The notes beneath the pieces are model-generated. The model did not search any database and was not told the origin of the DNA. It worked only from the letters and a program-made list of their open reading frames with translations. A stretch of DNA of 64,000 nucleotides, from contig NZ_JAIKLE010000006.1 of assembly GCF_022267315.1 (NCBI RefSeq), forward strand, positions 1 through 64,000. The letters are read 5' to 3'. Positions within the stretch are counted from its first letter, which is position 1. Each line of letters starts with the position of its first letter. This stretch comes from Maribellus maritimus. GTDB lineage: Bacteria; Bacteroidota; Bacteroidia; Bacteroidales; Prolixibacteraceae. Made by a program: the position numbers and the translations under genes. This document shows positions 9,090 through 17,675 of this stretch, piece by piece.

Positions 9090-10565
9090 ATGAAAAAAAT
9101 ATTATTCACGGTCCTTTTTGTTTTTGGAGGTTTTGTGCTGTGTTTGGCGCAAAATCAGGATTCGACAAAAGTGTACAAGAAAAAAGTACTCGAAAACGCA
9201 GAGGTTGATTTTTTAATGAGTCTTTATCAGCAAGATGGAGAGCATTCTGCAGTTGGCGGGGGAGTGGGAACTGAAAAACTGACCGACGGAACACCTACAA
9301 TTGTAATCAGTCTGCCTTTGAATGATGATGACGTGTTAACCATTGATGCAGGAATTTCGGCTTACACTTCTGCTTCTTCGAGTAACATAAATCCGTTCAA
9401 CAGCAGCGGGGCATCACGTGGTGGGGAAGATGATGATGATGACGAGCACGAAGAAGAAGAAGATAATGATGATTTTCAACCCGGTACTTCCGGTACTCCT
9501 ACCGGGACGCCCTGGCTTGCTTCATCAGGAGCCTCACGAAGCGATGAACTGATTTCTTTACATATTGATTACAGCCACAGTTCCGATTCGAGGAATTTTA
9601 TCTGGGGTTCCAATGTTTCTTTTTCAAATGAATACGATTACACCTCGGTTGGTTTTGGTGGCAACATAACGGGTTTATTTAATGAAAAAAATACCGAACT
9701 GGGCTTAAAAGGAACAGTGTATCTTGACCAATGGAAACCTATTTACCCCACCGAACTTCATGAATATGCTATTTATGGCAATAACTTTTTAAATCAGGGA
9801 TATTTTTCGGGTGTCGATGTAATTAGTCAGAACGGAACGATCTCTGCAAATTATCATCCCGATGATTTTACTGCATTTACAAATAAGGAACGCAATTCAT
9901 ATTCTGTGTCATTTTTTCTGTCTCAAATTTTGAGTAAACGCTTGCAGGCCGCTTTATTTTTCGATCTGGTAAAACAGGAGGGTTTGCTTTCCACACCTTA
10001 TCACCGGATTTATTTTGCCGATAAAGCGAATTACTATATTGGTGAAGCTAATTATATTCCGGTTTATACAACACCACAAAACCGCGGTGTTTACCAACTG
10101 GCAGATGATATTGAGCGTCTGCCGTCAACTCGATTTAAAATTCCAATTGGGGCGAGGGTGAATTATTACATCAACGAAACATTTGTGTTGAGAACATATT
10201 ACCGGTATTATACCGACGACTGGGGATTAGAAGCTCATACTGCAAACATTGATTTGCCTGTCCGGTTTGGGCCAAAATTTTCAATTACGCCATCGTACAG
10301 GTTTTACACACAAAACGCGGTGAAGTATTATTCGCCCTACGAAACGCATTTGTCAACTGAACAATATTATACTTCCGATCCTGACCTGGCGAAATTTAAC
10401 AGTAATCAGTATAGTGTTGCCCTGAATTACAATGATATTTTTAACGATTTTAAAATTAGCAGGCTGGGTTTAAAAAATGCAAATATAAAATATAGTCATT
10501 ATGAGCGAAGCGATGGGTTAAGAGCAAATATTGTTTCGGTAGGATTTAAGTTCATTTTTAAATAA
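9090..10565 (+). CDS. DUF3570 outer-membrane beta-barrel protein
   Basis: A 491-residue protein with a signal peptide (cleavage near FVLCLAQ), alternating aromatic/polar strands and a C-terminal Phe (SVGFKFIFK), as expected of an outer-membrane barrel. The sequence after residue 150 (SHSSDSRNFIWGSNVSFSNE) matches the DUF3570 pattern. Between about residues 105 and 150 lies an unusual insertion: 16 residues of almost only Asp/Glu (113-128), then a GT/TP-rich piece, with SSGASR on both sides. It is last in the thioredoxin-ApbE-DUF4266-DUF3570 unit. Function is unknown. Confidence 0.85.
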   Translation: MKKILFTVLFVFGGFVLCLAQNQDSTKVYKKKVLENAEVDFLMSLYQQDGEHSAVGGGVGTEKLTDGTPTIVISLPLNDDDVLTIDAGISAYTSASSSNINPFNSSGASRGGEDDDDDEHEEEEDNDDFQPGTSGTPTGTPWLASSGASRSDELISLHIDYSHSSDSRNFIWGSNVSFSNEYDYTSVGFGGNITGLFNEKNTELGLKGTVYLDQWKPIYPTELHEYAIYGNNFLNQGYFSGVDVISQNGTISANYHPDDFTAFTNKERNSYSVSFFLSQILSKRLQAALFFDLVKQEGLLSTPYHRIYFADKANYYIGEANYIPVYTTPQNRGVYQLADDIERLPSTRFKIPIGARVNYYINETFVLRTYYRYYTDDWGLEAHTANIDLPVRFGPKFSITPSYRFYTQNAVKYYSPYETHLSTEQYYTSDPDLAKFNSNQYSVALNYNDIFNDFKISRLGLKNANIKYSHYERSDGLRANIVSVGFKFIFK

Positions 10566-10606
10566 ACCTCATTAACTTAGCCGAAAATCAATGATTATCG
10601 GCCAAA

Positions 10607-11215
10607 ATGATTTTTTTCGACAGTCTACCATTTGTCAGTTTTTGGGTTCTTGCCGGAATGTTAGCGGGACGAATTCTGATGCTGAAAAAGCAGGGAGTTC
10701 AGGTAAGCTCAAAAGATGGGAAAAAGAACAAAACAGCAATGTTCCTTTTCCCTGTTTTTGTTATCATTTTTTTGCTCTGGTTTGTTGAAATCATAAAACC
10801 AGCATTTCAACTCTCCTTTTCTATTCTTCCCGAAATACTAACCAACGATATTTTTGAAAATATTTTTCTGAAAATTTCAGGTAGTGTGATAATTATTTTT
10901 TCTCTGATTCTTTTGGCAGTAACACTCATTCATTTTAATACCTCGTTGCGTTTTGGTTTAGATAAAAATAACCACGGGAAACTGGTTACAAAAGGCGTAT
11001 TTTCTATTTCCCGTAACCCGTTTTTTCTTTCACTTGATATTTATTTTATTGGAATTACGTTGATTTTTCCAACAATGTTTTTCGTTGGATTTGCCCTGCT
11101 TGTTTTGGTTGGCATTCATTCTTTCATTCTGCGTGAAGAAAAATTTATGCTAGAAGTGTACAAGGAAGAATATGAAAAGTATATAAAAAAAGTAAGCAGA
11201 TATTTCAATTTTTAA
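10607..11215 (+). CDS. Isoprenylcysteine carboxyl methyltransferase-family membrane protein
   Basis: A 202-residue integral membrane protein with about five hydrophobic spans. The second half fits the ICMT/PEMT-like methyltransferase family: TKGVFSISRNPFFLSLDIYF, then ILREEKFMLEVYKEEYEKY near the C-terminus, where the conserved E and Y bind SAM in this family. The substrate is unknown; bacterial members methylate small molecules or lipids. It follows the DUF3570 gene by 41 bases. Its stop overlaps the tail of the convergent lipoprotein gene by 11 bases. Confidence 0.78.
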   Translation: MIFFDSLPFVSFWVLAGMLAGRILMLKKQGVQVSSKDGKKNKTAMFLFPVFVIIFLLWFVEIIKPAFQLSFSILPEILTNDIFENIFLKISGSVIIIFSLILLAVTLIHFNTSLRFGLDKNNHGKLVTKGVFSISRNPFFLSLDIYFIGITLIFPTMFFVGFALLVLVGIHSFILREEKFMLEVYKEEYEKYIKKVSRYFNF

Positions 11216-11804
11216 AAAAATGATAATCTTTTTTCAACCGGTAATCAAATCTTCCATATGAGATTTTAGTGCTATTCCCGACAGAATCGGTTGCGGTAAA
11301 ACCAAAAGTTCCCGAAAAAATTGCCATAGTAAGGGAATCGTTTATTTGTATGTTTTTAATGTACAATTGGCCAATTCCTTTATATTTATACGAATCCGGA
11401 TCACATTCTTCAATATAATAACCCGTATTCTCAGCGCCATCAAGTTCTGTTTTTACCCCCTTTAACAGCGGTAAGTCTTCAAAATCGGTTATACCAAGAT
11501 TCTTTAAATGAAATTCGAGCCATGCACTTTTATTCCCGGTGTCTCCTGAAAAACGGATAACGACACTATCCTCTTCCGGCCATACATAAAAAGAAGGCGT
11601 GTTTATATAACCATAAAGCCCCCACGTTTGAACCGACTCCCAAATTTTGTCGTTTACAAAAGCTCCGGCTACATTATTCCCGCTTTCTGTATATTTAGGA
11701 AGACGAGGATCGACAGGATCGGGAACAAATACGCCGTCGCATGCAATGATGGTAACAGCAATCCAGCCAATTAAAATACTATTTATGTAAAATGATTTTC
11801 TCAT
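11205..11804 (-). CDS. Hypothetical lipoprotein
   Basis: A 199-residue protein with a signal and lipobox (AVTIIAC). The C-terminal stretch SGTFGFTATDSVGNSTKISYGRFDYRL resembles the SGTF.F.A....G....I..G.FD ending seen in several Bacteroidota surface lipoprotein families, but I cannot name one with certainty. It is the last gene of a five-gene minus-strand run (14153 to 11205) and its start overlaps the preceding barrel gene by 26 bases. Function unknown. Confidence 0.75.
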   Translation of the reverse strand: MRKSFYINSILIGWIAVTIIACDGVFVPDPVDPRLPKYTESGNNVAGAFVNDKIWESVQTWGLYGYINTPSFYVWPEEDSVVIRFSGDTGNKSAWLEFHLKNLGITDFEDLPLLKGVKTELDGAENTGYYIEECDPDSYKYKGIGQLYIKNIQINDSLTMAIFSGTFGFTATDSVGNSTKISYGRFDYRLKKDYHFFKN

Positions 11805-12405
11805 TTAACAATTTGAATTTAATTCCCAACGAAAAGCAAACATTGTGTAAATCCTTCATTTTCCCGTGAAAGTTTCCCATCTCATCAATTAAAACATAAT
11901 TCAGCATGGGACTTAACCCGTAGGTTACGCGCGAATAAATGCTGAATCTTCGGTTGTCGAAGGCACTAATTCCTGCTACCAAACCAGAGTCAAAATGATT
12001 ATAGGTTTTCATGCCTTGTTTTATGTTGGTCGATAATAATGTACTTAATTCAACTCCTCCCTGCAACGACAGAAACGGAACAGGTGAATAATTCACCAAA
12101 ATAGGGAATGCCAGGTAATTAAAACGAAAAAAATAATCGTTACTGAAATTCTGCTGATAGCCTTTTTGTGTAAAAATAAACTCGTTAATAAGCGATAATT
12201 TGCTAAAATTCTTTACAGGAAAGTACTGAATGCCAAACCCGAAATGATAAGCTTCGATTGAATTTTGGTTTCCAAGCAAAACATCACTTTTTACATTACA
12301 AAAATTAGCACCTGCCTGAATGGCTACCTGGGCGTTCGATTTTGTTGCCGCCAAGGTAAATAGGCCATATACAAACAATACTTTTAGAAAAGAGCGAATA
12401 TTCAT
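11779..12405 (-). CDS. Outer-membrane beta-barrel (PorT-like) protein
   Basis: A 208-residue protein with a signal peptide (ending TKSNAQ) followed by IQAGANFCNVKSD and alternating strand-like segments such as FGFGIQYFPVKNFSKL and YLAFPILVNYSP. This is the usual look of the small outer_membrane_beta-barrel_2/PorT-type proteins of Bacteroidota. The C-terminus is not a classical terminal Phe. It is probably co-transcribed with, and translationally coupled to, the lipoprotein gene at 11205-11804. Confidence 0.75.
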   Translation of the reverse strand: MNIRSFLKVLFVYGLFTLAATKSNAQVAIQAGANFCNVKSDVLLGNQNSIEAYHFGFGIQYFPVKNFSKLSLINEFIFTQKGYQQNFSNDYFFRFNYLAFPILVNYSPVPFLSLQGGVELSTLLSTNIKQGMKTYNHFDSGLVAGISAFDNRRFSIYSRVTYGLSPMLNYVLIDEMGNFHGKMKDLHNVCFSLGIKFKLLNEKIILHK

Positions 12406-12413
12406 ACCTTATT

Positions 12414-12938
12414 TTACAACTGTTCGATACCCGAAATATTGATTCCAGTAAAACAATCGTCCGCGCAGTTATTTTCAACATAACCACAAGTTGATATCAT
12501 GCCATCATTATCGGTCTCAAAAAATGCTTTTACATCATCTTTTTTAGTAAGCCATTCTGTGCGGGCTTTTTCGTAAATCTCATCCAGGGTTATCGTTTCA
12601 GCCGCTGGTGTATCGGTGTGGGAATTTATTTTATCTCCGCTTTCTGCCCATTCCAGGTCTTCCTCCGGAATCTCCGCCAGCAACTCTTCACTTGCTGTCA
12701 TTTTAAAAGAACGTGCGGTTACTTCCCCTTCGGTAACAGTAACGGTCGTTTCCCATGAAGCGCCAACCCAGGTGCTACCAATTACTGTATAGCGGTAGGA
12801 ATTACCCGTGACTTTTTTAAAATTCAGCCACTCTTTATAACTCTTATCAAATGCGTTTTCAAAGTAAAGTTCGTCTTCTTGACAGGAAAATAGTACAATG
12901 CTCAGTAATACTGTAAAAAAATAAAATTGAATTTTCAT
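12414..12938 (-). CDS. Hypothetical lipoprotein with Cys-rich tail
   Basis: A 174-residue protein with lipobox SIVLFSC at the N-terminus and no domain I recognise. A beta-rich middle (SYRYTVIGSTWVGASWETTV) is followed by an acidic helical part and a C-terminal cluster of three Cys (CGYVENNCADDC). It reads like a DUF6174-type secreted protein, but this is only an impression. It ends 8 bases before the downstream barrel gene, so the two are very likely one operon. Confidence 0.7.
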   Translation of the reverse strand: MKIQFYFFTVLLSIVLFSCQEDELYFENAFDKSYKEWLNFKKVTGNSYRYTVIGSTWVGASWETTVTVTEGEVTARSFKMTASEELLAEIPEEDLEWAESGDKINSHTDTPAAETITLDEIYEKARTEWLTKKDDVKAFFETDNDGMISTCGYVENNCADDCFTGINISGIEQL

Positions 12939-12955
12939 AGCTGTATTTTAAAGTT

Positions 12956-13405
12956 TTATTCTTCCCGTTTATATTTAATTTCAACAACAGGAGAAACGTT
13001 TGTGTCTGTTATAATTAAACTAGAACTATCAACAAGAGAATAAGAAACAATTATTGTATCGGCTTCTTCAGGTAACGGAGACGAATAAATAACAAATGTA
13101 CTGTCGGTGCGCTCGAAATAGTCTTCGTTTTTTATTCCGGTAGCCACACTTGGATCATAAAGTATTTTTCCGTTGTTTGGCAGCCCAAGTTCATCATCAA
13201 CATAATTAGAGAAGAAACTCAGCTGTTGTCCGGCGCTTATGTTTTCCCAATCCGAGTCACCGGTTTTACTTCCTGTTTCTTTCCAGTTTAGCACGTAATT
13301 GTACTGTTCCGGATCAATGATGAGTTCGTCTTCATCGTTGTTATTTGTCAAACACGATGAAAGGAACAAAAGTGATAAGAAAAGAGGCAGATAGTTTTTA
13401 AGCAT
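12956..13405 (-). CDS. Hypothetical lipoprotein
   Basis: A 149-residue lipoprotein from the ATG at 13405, which gives a clean signal and lipobox (MLKNYLPLFLSLLFLSSC); the longer frame to 13444 overlaps the upstream SIMPL gene and adds a charged leader. No known domain was recognised. The mature part is acidic and Ser/Asp-rich. It lies between the SIMPL gene (31 bases upstream) and another lipoprotein gene (17 bases downstream), so an envelope role is inferred. Confidence 0.7.
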   Translation of the reverse strand: MLKNYLPLFLSLLFLSSCLTNNNDEDELIIDPEQYNYVLNWKETGSKTGDSDWENISAGQQLSFFSNYVDDELGLPNNGKILYDPSVATGIKNEDYFERTDSTFVIYSSPLPEEADTIIVSYSLVDSSSLIITDTNVSPVVEIKYKREE

Positions 13406-13436
13406 AATACATATTTTAGTGAATTTAATTGACTTC

Positions 13437-14153
13437 TTACTCAATTTCGAACCGTACCAGTATGGAGTATTCCAGTTTTATTTTTTCAAATTCAATGTCA
13501 GGTTGTTTTAACTCCATTTCATCAGAATAGCCATATCCTCTGACGGCTATATTTGATATACCGGCAACTTTACCCTGAAGAGCATTATAGATATGGTTAT
13601 TTTGTTCCTGGATATAAATTGCTTTTCCAATTTTCTGATCGATTGCGCCGGTTAATGAAACCGCCTTTTCTTTTGCTGCTTTAATCGCCATCACTTTTAC
13701 TTCGGTTTTGAATTCCTGTATTTTGGAATGGTCAATTTTTTCAACGGAAATATTTGATAATCCTAAAGTTTCAAGATCCCTGATTACCTGGCCGGCTGTA
13801 TTGGCGCTTTCTACTTTTAACTGGTATTCTTTAACTGAGTTGATTTCGGTTCCTTTTAGCCAGTATTTTTGAAAGTTACTTGCCATGTCTCTGATTGTAA
13901 GTTGTTCTGATACATCGATTCCTATTTTTGAAAGCGCCTGAATCATCGATTTTTCCAGTTTCTGAAGGTCTTCTTTTCCTTTGAAGTCCTTTTCATTTAC
14001 AACAATTTTCAGATAAATCTCATCAGGAACAATTTCCATTTCTGCGTTTCCGGTAACTTCAATATAGTTTTGGTCGATAAAATTTTTCTCTCCGGGCTGA
14101 GCAAAAGAGGAAATCGAAAAAACTACAAAAGCAATCAAAATTATTTTTTTCAT
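13437..14153 (-). CDS. SIMPL domain (DUF541) periplasmic protein
   Basis: A 238-residue exported protein starting at the ATG at 14153 (MKKIILIAFVVFSISSFAQ signal). NYIEVTGNAEMEIVPDEIYLKI is the conserved opening of the SIMPL/DUF541 domain, and the repeat KAAKEKAVSLTGAIDQKIGKAIYIQE is its second hallmark. Members are periplasmic or outer-surface oligomeric proteins of unclear function, linked to stress in other bacteria. It heads the five-gene run of small envelope proteins down to 11205. Confidence 0.88.
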   Translation of the reverse strand: MKKIILIAFVVFSISSFAQPGEKNFIDQNYIEVTGNAEMEIVPDEIYLKIVVNEKDFKGKEDLQKLEKSMIQALSKIGIDVSEQLTIRDMASNFQKYWLKGTEINSVKEYQLKVESANTAGQVIRDLETLGLSNISVEKIDHSKIQEFKTEVKVMAIKAAKEKAVSLTGAIDQKIGKAIYIQEQNNHIYNALQGKVAGISNIAVRGYGYSDEMELKQPDIEFEKIKLEYSILVRFEIE

Positions 14154-14228
14154 CGTATTCTGTTTTATCATCTTTTTTATGACGACAAATATTGCTTTTG
14201 AGTTGCGTTATGTTAAAATAAATAGAGT

Positions 14229-14900
14229 TTAAAGAATGGCTTCAAGCCAGAAATGATAAAGCCGGGCATTTTCTGCAAAAGCTTTTTCCAGTGTATCTTT
14301 TAAATTAACAGAGAAGAACACAGTGTCTATATCTTTTTCGCAACCTAAATACAGACTTTTTTTCTGAAACCATTCCTGGAATTTCTCCGGGAGAGAATTT
14401 GTAACGGGGCGTTTGTAGTTCTCTCCTCCCGGAATAAACAGGTTTTGGGTGTTGTAGCTGGCAATAATCGGTTCGAATTTTTCCGGATGCGTGAGAATGT
14501 AGCTTCTTATTTTTTCCATATTTTGCGGGGTAGCCGAATAAAAACCCATTCCGTAACCATATTTTTCAGGAGTAAAATAGAAATAGAATTCAGGAACATT
14601 GCCCCAGATTTTCGTCGGTCGTTTGAACGATATCCATTGTTCTGTTCTGAACGGCGATTTATCAGCCGAGAAACGGGTGTCGCGGTATATCTTCGAAATG
14701 GTTTTGTTTATTGCCGGCGAAGTTTCAATTTCTGCATCCATACTTTTTAGCGGCAGTTGTAAATCGCTTACCAATTGCCTCAATGGGGTCAGGAGGTTTT
14801 CTTCGTATATCTGTCGGTTCAGTTCAAACCATTCTTTATTGTTGTTGGCCGCCAGGTCTTTCAGAAACTGAATTCCTGTTTTTGTAAATCCGTTAAACAT
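14229..14900 (-). CDS. DUF2461 domain-containing protein
   Basis: A 223-residue cytosolic protein of the DUF2461 family (TIGR02453 type). It opens with FTKTGIQFLKDLAANNNKEWF, and the family's middle motifs ISKIYRDTRFSADKSPFRTE and GYGMGFYSATPQNMEKIR are both there. No enzymatic role is established. Its start overlaps the stop of the PD40 gene by one base (TAATG arrangement), so the two are translationally coupled. Confidence 0.9.
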   Translation of the reverse strand: MFNGFTKTGIQFLKDLAANNNKEWFELNRQIYEENLLTPLRQLVSDLQLPLKSMDAEIETSPAINKTISKIYRDTRFSADKSPFRTEQWISFKRPTKIWGNVPEFYFYFTPEKYGYGMGFYSATPQNMEKIRSYILTHPEKFEPIIASYNTQNLFIPGGENYKRPVTNSLPEKFQEWFQKKSLYLGCEKDIDTVFFSVNLKDTLEKAFAENARLYHFWLEAIL

Positions 14901-15763
14901 TATTGTATTACTCCTTTTGTTTCTGTGCGGTAAACATTATCATTTTTGTAAATAAATAAGAACTTTCCGTCGGGCGAAATGTCAAAAGAATCATCCACCT
15001 CAGAAGAATTAAAACGCTTTCCAAAATTAAGCGGTTTCGCCCAACCTTTGTTATTCCTGTACGAAATAAATGCGTCGTAACTATTTTTGCTGTTTTCAAC
15101 TTCTGTTGAGGTTATTATAAATTTTCCGGCGGGATCAACAAACGGATTGGTTACGCTGCAATTTCCTTCAAAAGGTACATTCTCTTTTGCGGGTTCTGAA
15201 TAAACACCATTCAAATAATCCGATTTATAAATACTTCCTTTGTTGGTTTTTAAGTCCCAGGCGCAAAAGTAAATGGTTCCTTCGTTGGTTATGCTCGGGT
15301 GAAATTCTAAAATATCCGGGTTTGTAATGTCGATTATTTTTTTGGCATTCACCCATTTGTTCCCCGCTTTTTCCATGCGCCGGATACTATATTGTTTGAT
15401 GTCTTTTTCCCCTTTGCTCGAAGAAAAATACAAGTATTTGCCATCAGGAGAAAAAGCAGGTTCCACTGCAAAACAGTCTCTGGAGAAAGAAGCAACTTCG
15501 GGTTTCGACCAGCCACTTTCCATTTTTTTTACATGCATTATTTTGCATTCAGGCCACGTACCGGTAGCAAAAAAGACTTCATCCCCCACAGGAGAAACAG
15601 CCAGCGAATATTCTTTTGTATTTTCCAGCGAAATGATGCCAGGTGCAAAAAGCTCAATTTTATCTCCGGGAGAGGGAAATCCAAAATAGTCAAAACTGTT
15701 TTTTTGTGCCGATGCAGACAGTGCTATCGAAAAGAACAAAATCAATAAAAGGGTAGTTTTCAT
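14900..15763 (-). CDS. PD40 (TolB-like beta-propeller) secreted protein
   Basis: A 287-residue exported protein from the ATG at 15763 (MKTTLLLILFFSIALSASAQ signal). Repeats of the form FSPDGKYLYFSS, VDPAGKFIITS and ISPDGKFLFIYK mark WD40-like PD40 propeller blades. Such proteins bind peptides or act as sensors of envelope state. No enzymatic domain is attached. It is transcribed together with the DUF2461 gene and preceded by the AraC-type regulator on the same strand. Confidence 0.85.
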   Translation of the reverse strand: MKTTLLLILFFSIALSASAQKNSFDYFGFPSPGDKIELFAPGIISLENTKEYSLAVSPVGDEVFFATGTWPECKIMHVKKMESGWSKPEVASFSRDCFAVEPAFSPDGKYLYFSSSKGEKDIKQYSIRRMEKAGNKWVNAKKIIDITNPDILEFHPSITNEGTIYFCAWDLKTNKGSIYKSDYLNGVYSEPAKENVPFEGNCSVTNPFVDPAGKFIITSTEVENSKNSYDAFISYRNNKGWAKPLNFGKRFNSSEVDDSFDISPDGKFLFIYKNDNVYRTETKGVIQ

Positions 15764-15834
15764 CGTTTTTGTATACAAAATTACGCTTGTTTAAAAAAGA
15801 AATCAGACAAAAATTGGGGGTTAAATGGTACTTT

Positions 15835-16689
15835 TCAAGGATTTATAACATTTTTATATGAATGTGGAGTGTGCCCAATCTTGTTTTTAAATGCCCTTAC
15901 AAAATAAGAATTATCCTGAAAGTTTAATTTCCAGGCTATTTCAGACACCGATAAATCAGAATACAGCAGTAATCTTTTGGCTTCAAGAAATATACGATTT
16001 TGAATAAAATCTTTTGCTGAAATTCCAAAATGTTGTTTTATCACGCTGTTTAAATGGCCGGCAGTTATATTCAGTTTACCGGCATAAAAACTTACTGAAT
16101 GCTGGTTTTGAAAATATTGGTTGACCAGTTTACGAAATTCAAAAATATATTTACAAACAGCCGGCTCCGACACGGAATTTAATTGGATAAACCGGCGATT
16201 TAGCCAAACTAAAACCTGATACAACAAGGCCCGCAATATGTGGTTGTCTTTTTCCTGTTGCCCGACAATTTCTTCTTCAATATTTTTTAAAATGGTTTTG
16301 AGATAGTCAAAATCAGGACTATCCAGCGAAAGAACAGGTTCGTGACCGGTGGCATTAAAATAGGATAGACGTTGTACAAACTCCGAATCGTTAAAAAAAG
16401 TTCCCAAAAATTCCTCTTCAAAAATTAAAACCAATCCTTTTGGGGTTTTGCCAATTTCCCATTTGCGAACCTGCATCGGGGAAGAAAAATATATGTTTCC
16501 TGGTTTAATGTTGTAACGGAACTCATCAAGCAAAAATTCCCCAACTCCTTCTGTAATTAGTGTAATATCGTAATACGACAATACATGCGGTTTACCTTCC
16601 GAAATATATTTTTCAAGGTTTTCGAGCCTTATCAGATCGATAAGCAGCTCGGAGCCATATTTGGTTTTAAAAAAGTCGTATTGGTCCAT
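15835..16689 (-). CDS. AraC family transcriptional regulator
   Basis: A 284-residue protein with an N-terminal cupin-like sensing half (about 1-160) and a C-terminal double helix-turn-helix. The second HTH reads LSVSEIAWKLNFQDNSYFVR followed by AFKNKIGHTPHSYK, the AraC/XylS signature. The ligand is unknown. It is flanked by ribB upstream and the PD40 gene downstream on the same strand, so it could regulate the latter. Confidence 0.92.
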   Translation of the reverse strand: MDQYDFFKTKYGSELLIDLIRLENLEKYISEGKPHVLSYYDITLITEGVGEFLLDEFRYNIKPGNIYFSSPMQVRKWEIGKTPKGLVLIFEEEFLGTFFNDSEFVQRLSYFNATGHEPVLSLDSPDFDYLKTILKNIEEEIVGQQEKDNHILRALLYQVLVWLNRRFIQLNSVSEPAVCKYIFEFRKLVNQYFQNQHSVSFYAGKLNITAGHLNSVIKQHFGISAKDFIQNRIFLEAKRLLLYSDLSVSEIAWKLNFQDNSYFVRAFKNKIGHTPHSYKNVINP

Positions 16690-16770
16690 TTTCCGGTCTT
16701 CAAAATCTATCCGAATTTAAAAACTTAAGTCTTAGTAAAGTGGAAATGTAACCAGAAAATAATTAAAAAT

Positions 16771-17430
16771 TTATTGTTCATTATCGACTTCATTTGTTGA
16801 TTGAGTTCGGTATTGAATAATATCTTCAATGGTAACCACCGACATATCATGTTTTTCTGCAAAATCAATAATTTCAGGTAGTCTGGCCATCGTTCCGTCC
16901 TGATTTGTCAATTCGCATAAAACAGCCGTGTCGCCAAGCCCACTAAGCTTTACCAAATCCACACTTCCTTCGGTATGTCCTCTTCTTTCAAATACACCTT
17001 TTTCGCATGCTGTTAAGGGAAAAACATGTCCGGGATGCGCTAAGTCAGATGGTTTTGCATTTTTTGCTATCGCTGTTTTTATGGTGTGAATCCGGTCTTT
17101 TGCCGAAACGCCTGTCGTTACGCCTTCTTTGGCTTCAATAGAAATGGTAAATGCCGTCTGATTTTTGCTGCTGTTGTGTTCTACCATTTGCCGCAATTGC
17201 AGGCTTTTGCTTTTTTCGGGAGTGAGGCACAAACATACAATACCGCTGCATTCGCGTATCATCAGTGCCATGTTGGCTTCGGTCATTCTTTCTGCAGAAA
17301 AAATAATGTCGCCTTCATTTTCCCTGTCTTCATCATCGACAAGTAAAATTCCTTTTCCGCTTTTTAATTTGTTGATTGCATTTTCTACACGTTCCTTGTA
17401 ATCGCGTCCGAAGTTGTTGATGGTTTTCAT
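16771..17430 (-). CDS. ribB: 3,4-dihydroxy-2-butanone-4-phosphate synthase
   Basis: A 219-residue RibB, which converts ribulose 5-phosphate to the four-carbon unit of riboflavin. The Mg-binding/catalytic loop [10 protein letters not shown] is at residues 32-41 and [16 protein letters not shown] is in the second half. The length equals that of a stand-alone RibB; the GTP cyclohydrolase II domain of RibBA fusions is absent. An FMN riboswitch lies 80 bases upstream, so the gene is expected to be repressed by FMN. Confidence 0.96.
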   Translation of the reverse strand: MKTINNFGRDYKERVENAINKLKSGKGILLVDDEDRENEGDIIFSAERMTEANMALMIRECSGIVCLCLTPEKSKSLQLRQMVEHNSSKNQTAFTISIEAKEGVTTGVSAKDRIHTIKTAIAKNAKPSDLAHPGHVFPLTACEKGVFERRGHTEGSVDLVKLSGLGDTAVLCELTNQDGTMARLPEIIDFAEKHDMSVVTIEDIIQYRTQSTNEVDNEQ

Positions 17431-17510
17431 TTTGCCTTTTATTAATCAGATAAAAATAACCTTCAGGGCAAAATGCGCCATAATACTCCCAGGAATATGG
17501 TGGTATTATT

Positions 17511-17621
17511 TTCTTCTCTCATCCAGACTTTCACTGTCGGTTTTGGAATTTCACCAAATCAGTCCTAAAAAGGAGTCGCGGACTTTTACCGCCGGTAGGG
17601 AATTACGCCCTGCCCCGAAGA
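17511..17621 (-). promoter_or_regulatory. FMN riboswitch (RFN element)
   Basis: Read on the minus strand, the segment has the RFN landmarks in order: CUUCGGGGCAGGG, UUCCCUACCGGCGGU, AAAGUCCGCGA, AUUCC..ACCGACAGU, AAAGUCUGGAUGAGAGAAG. The closing P1 stem is formed by CUUC at the 5' end and GAAG at the 3' end. It ends about 80 bases before the ribB start. Between them no clear terminator was found, so control may be at translation. This is a known riboswitch class. Confidence 0.95.
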
Positions 17622-17675
17622 AAACAGTGCAAAATTAATTTTCTTTTGTTAAAAGCAGATAGGATTATTGGTTAA

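Noticed and set aside
17431-17510. Transcription terminator between the FMN riboswitch and ribB
   Set aside because: Only weak short pairings and no clear T-run before the ATG; control mode left open.
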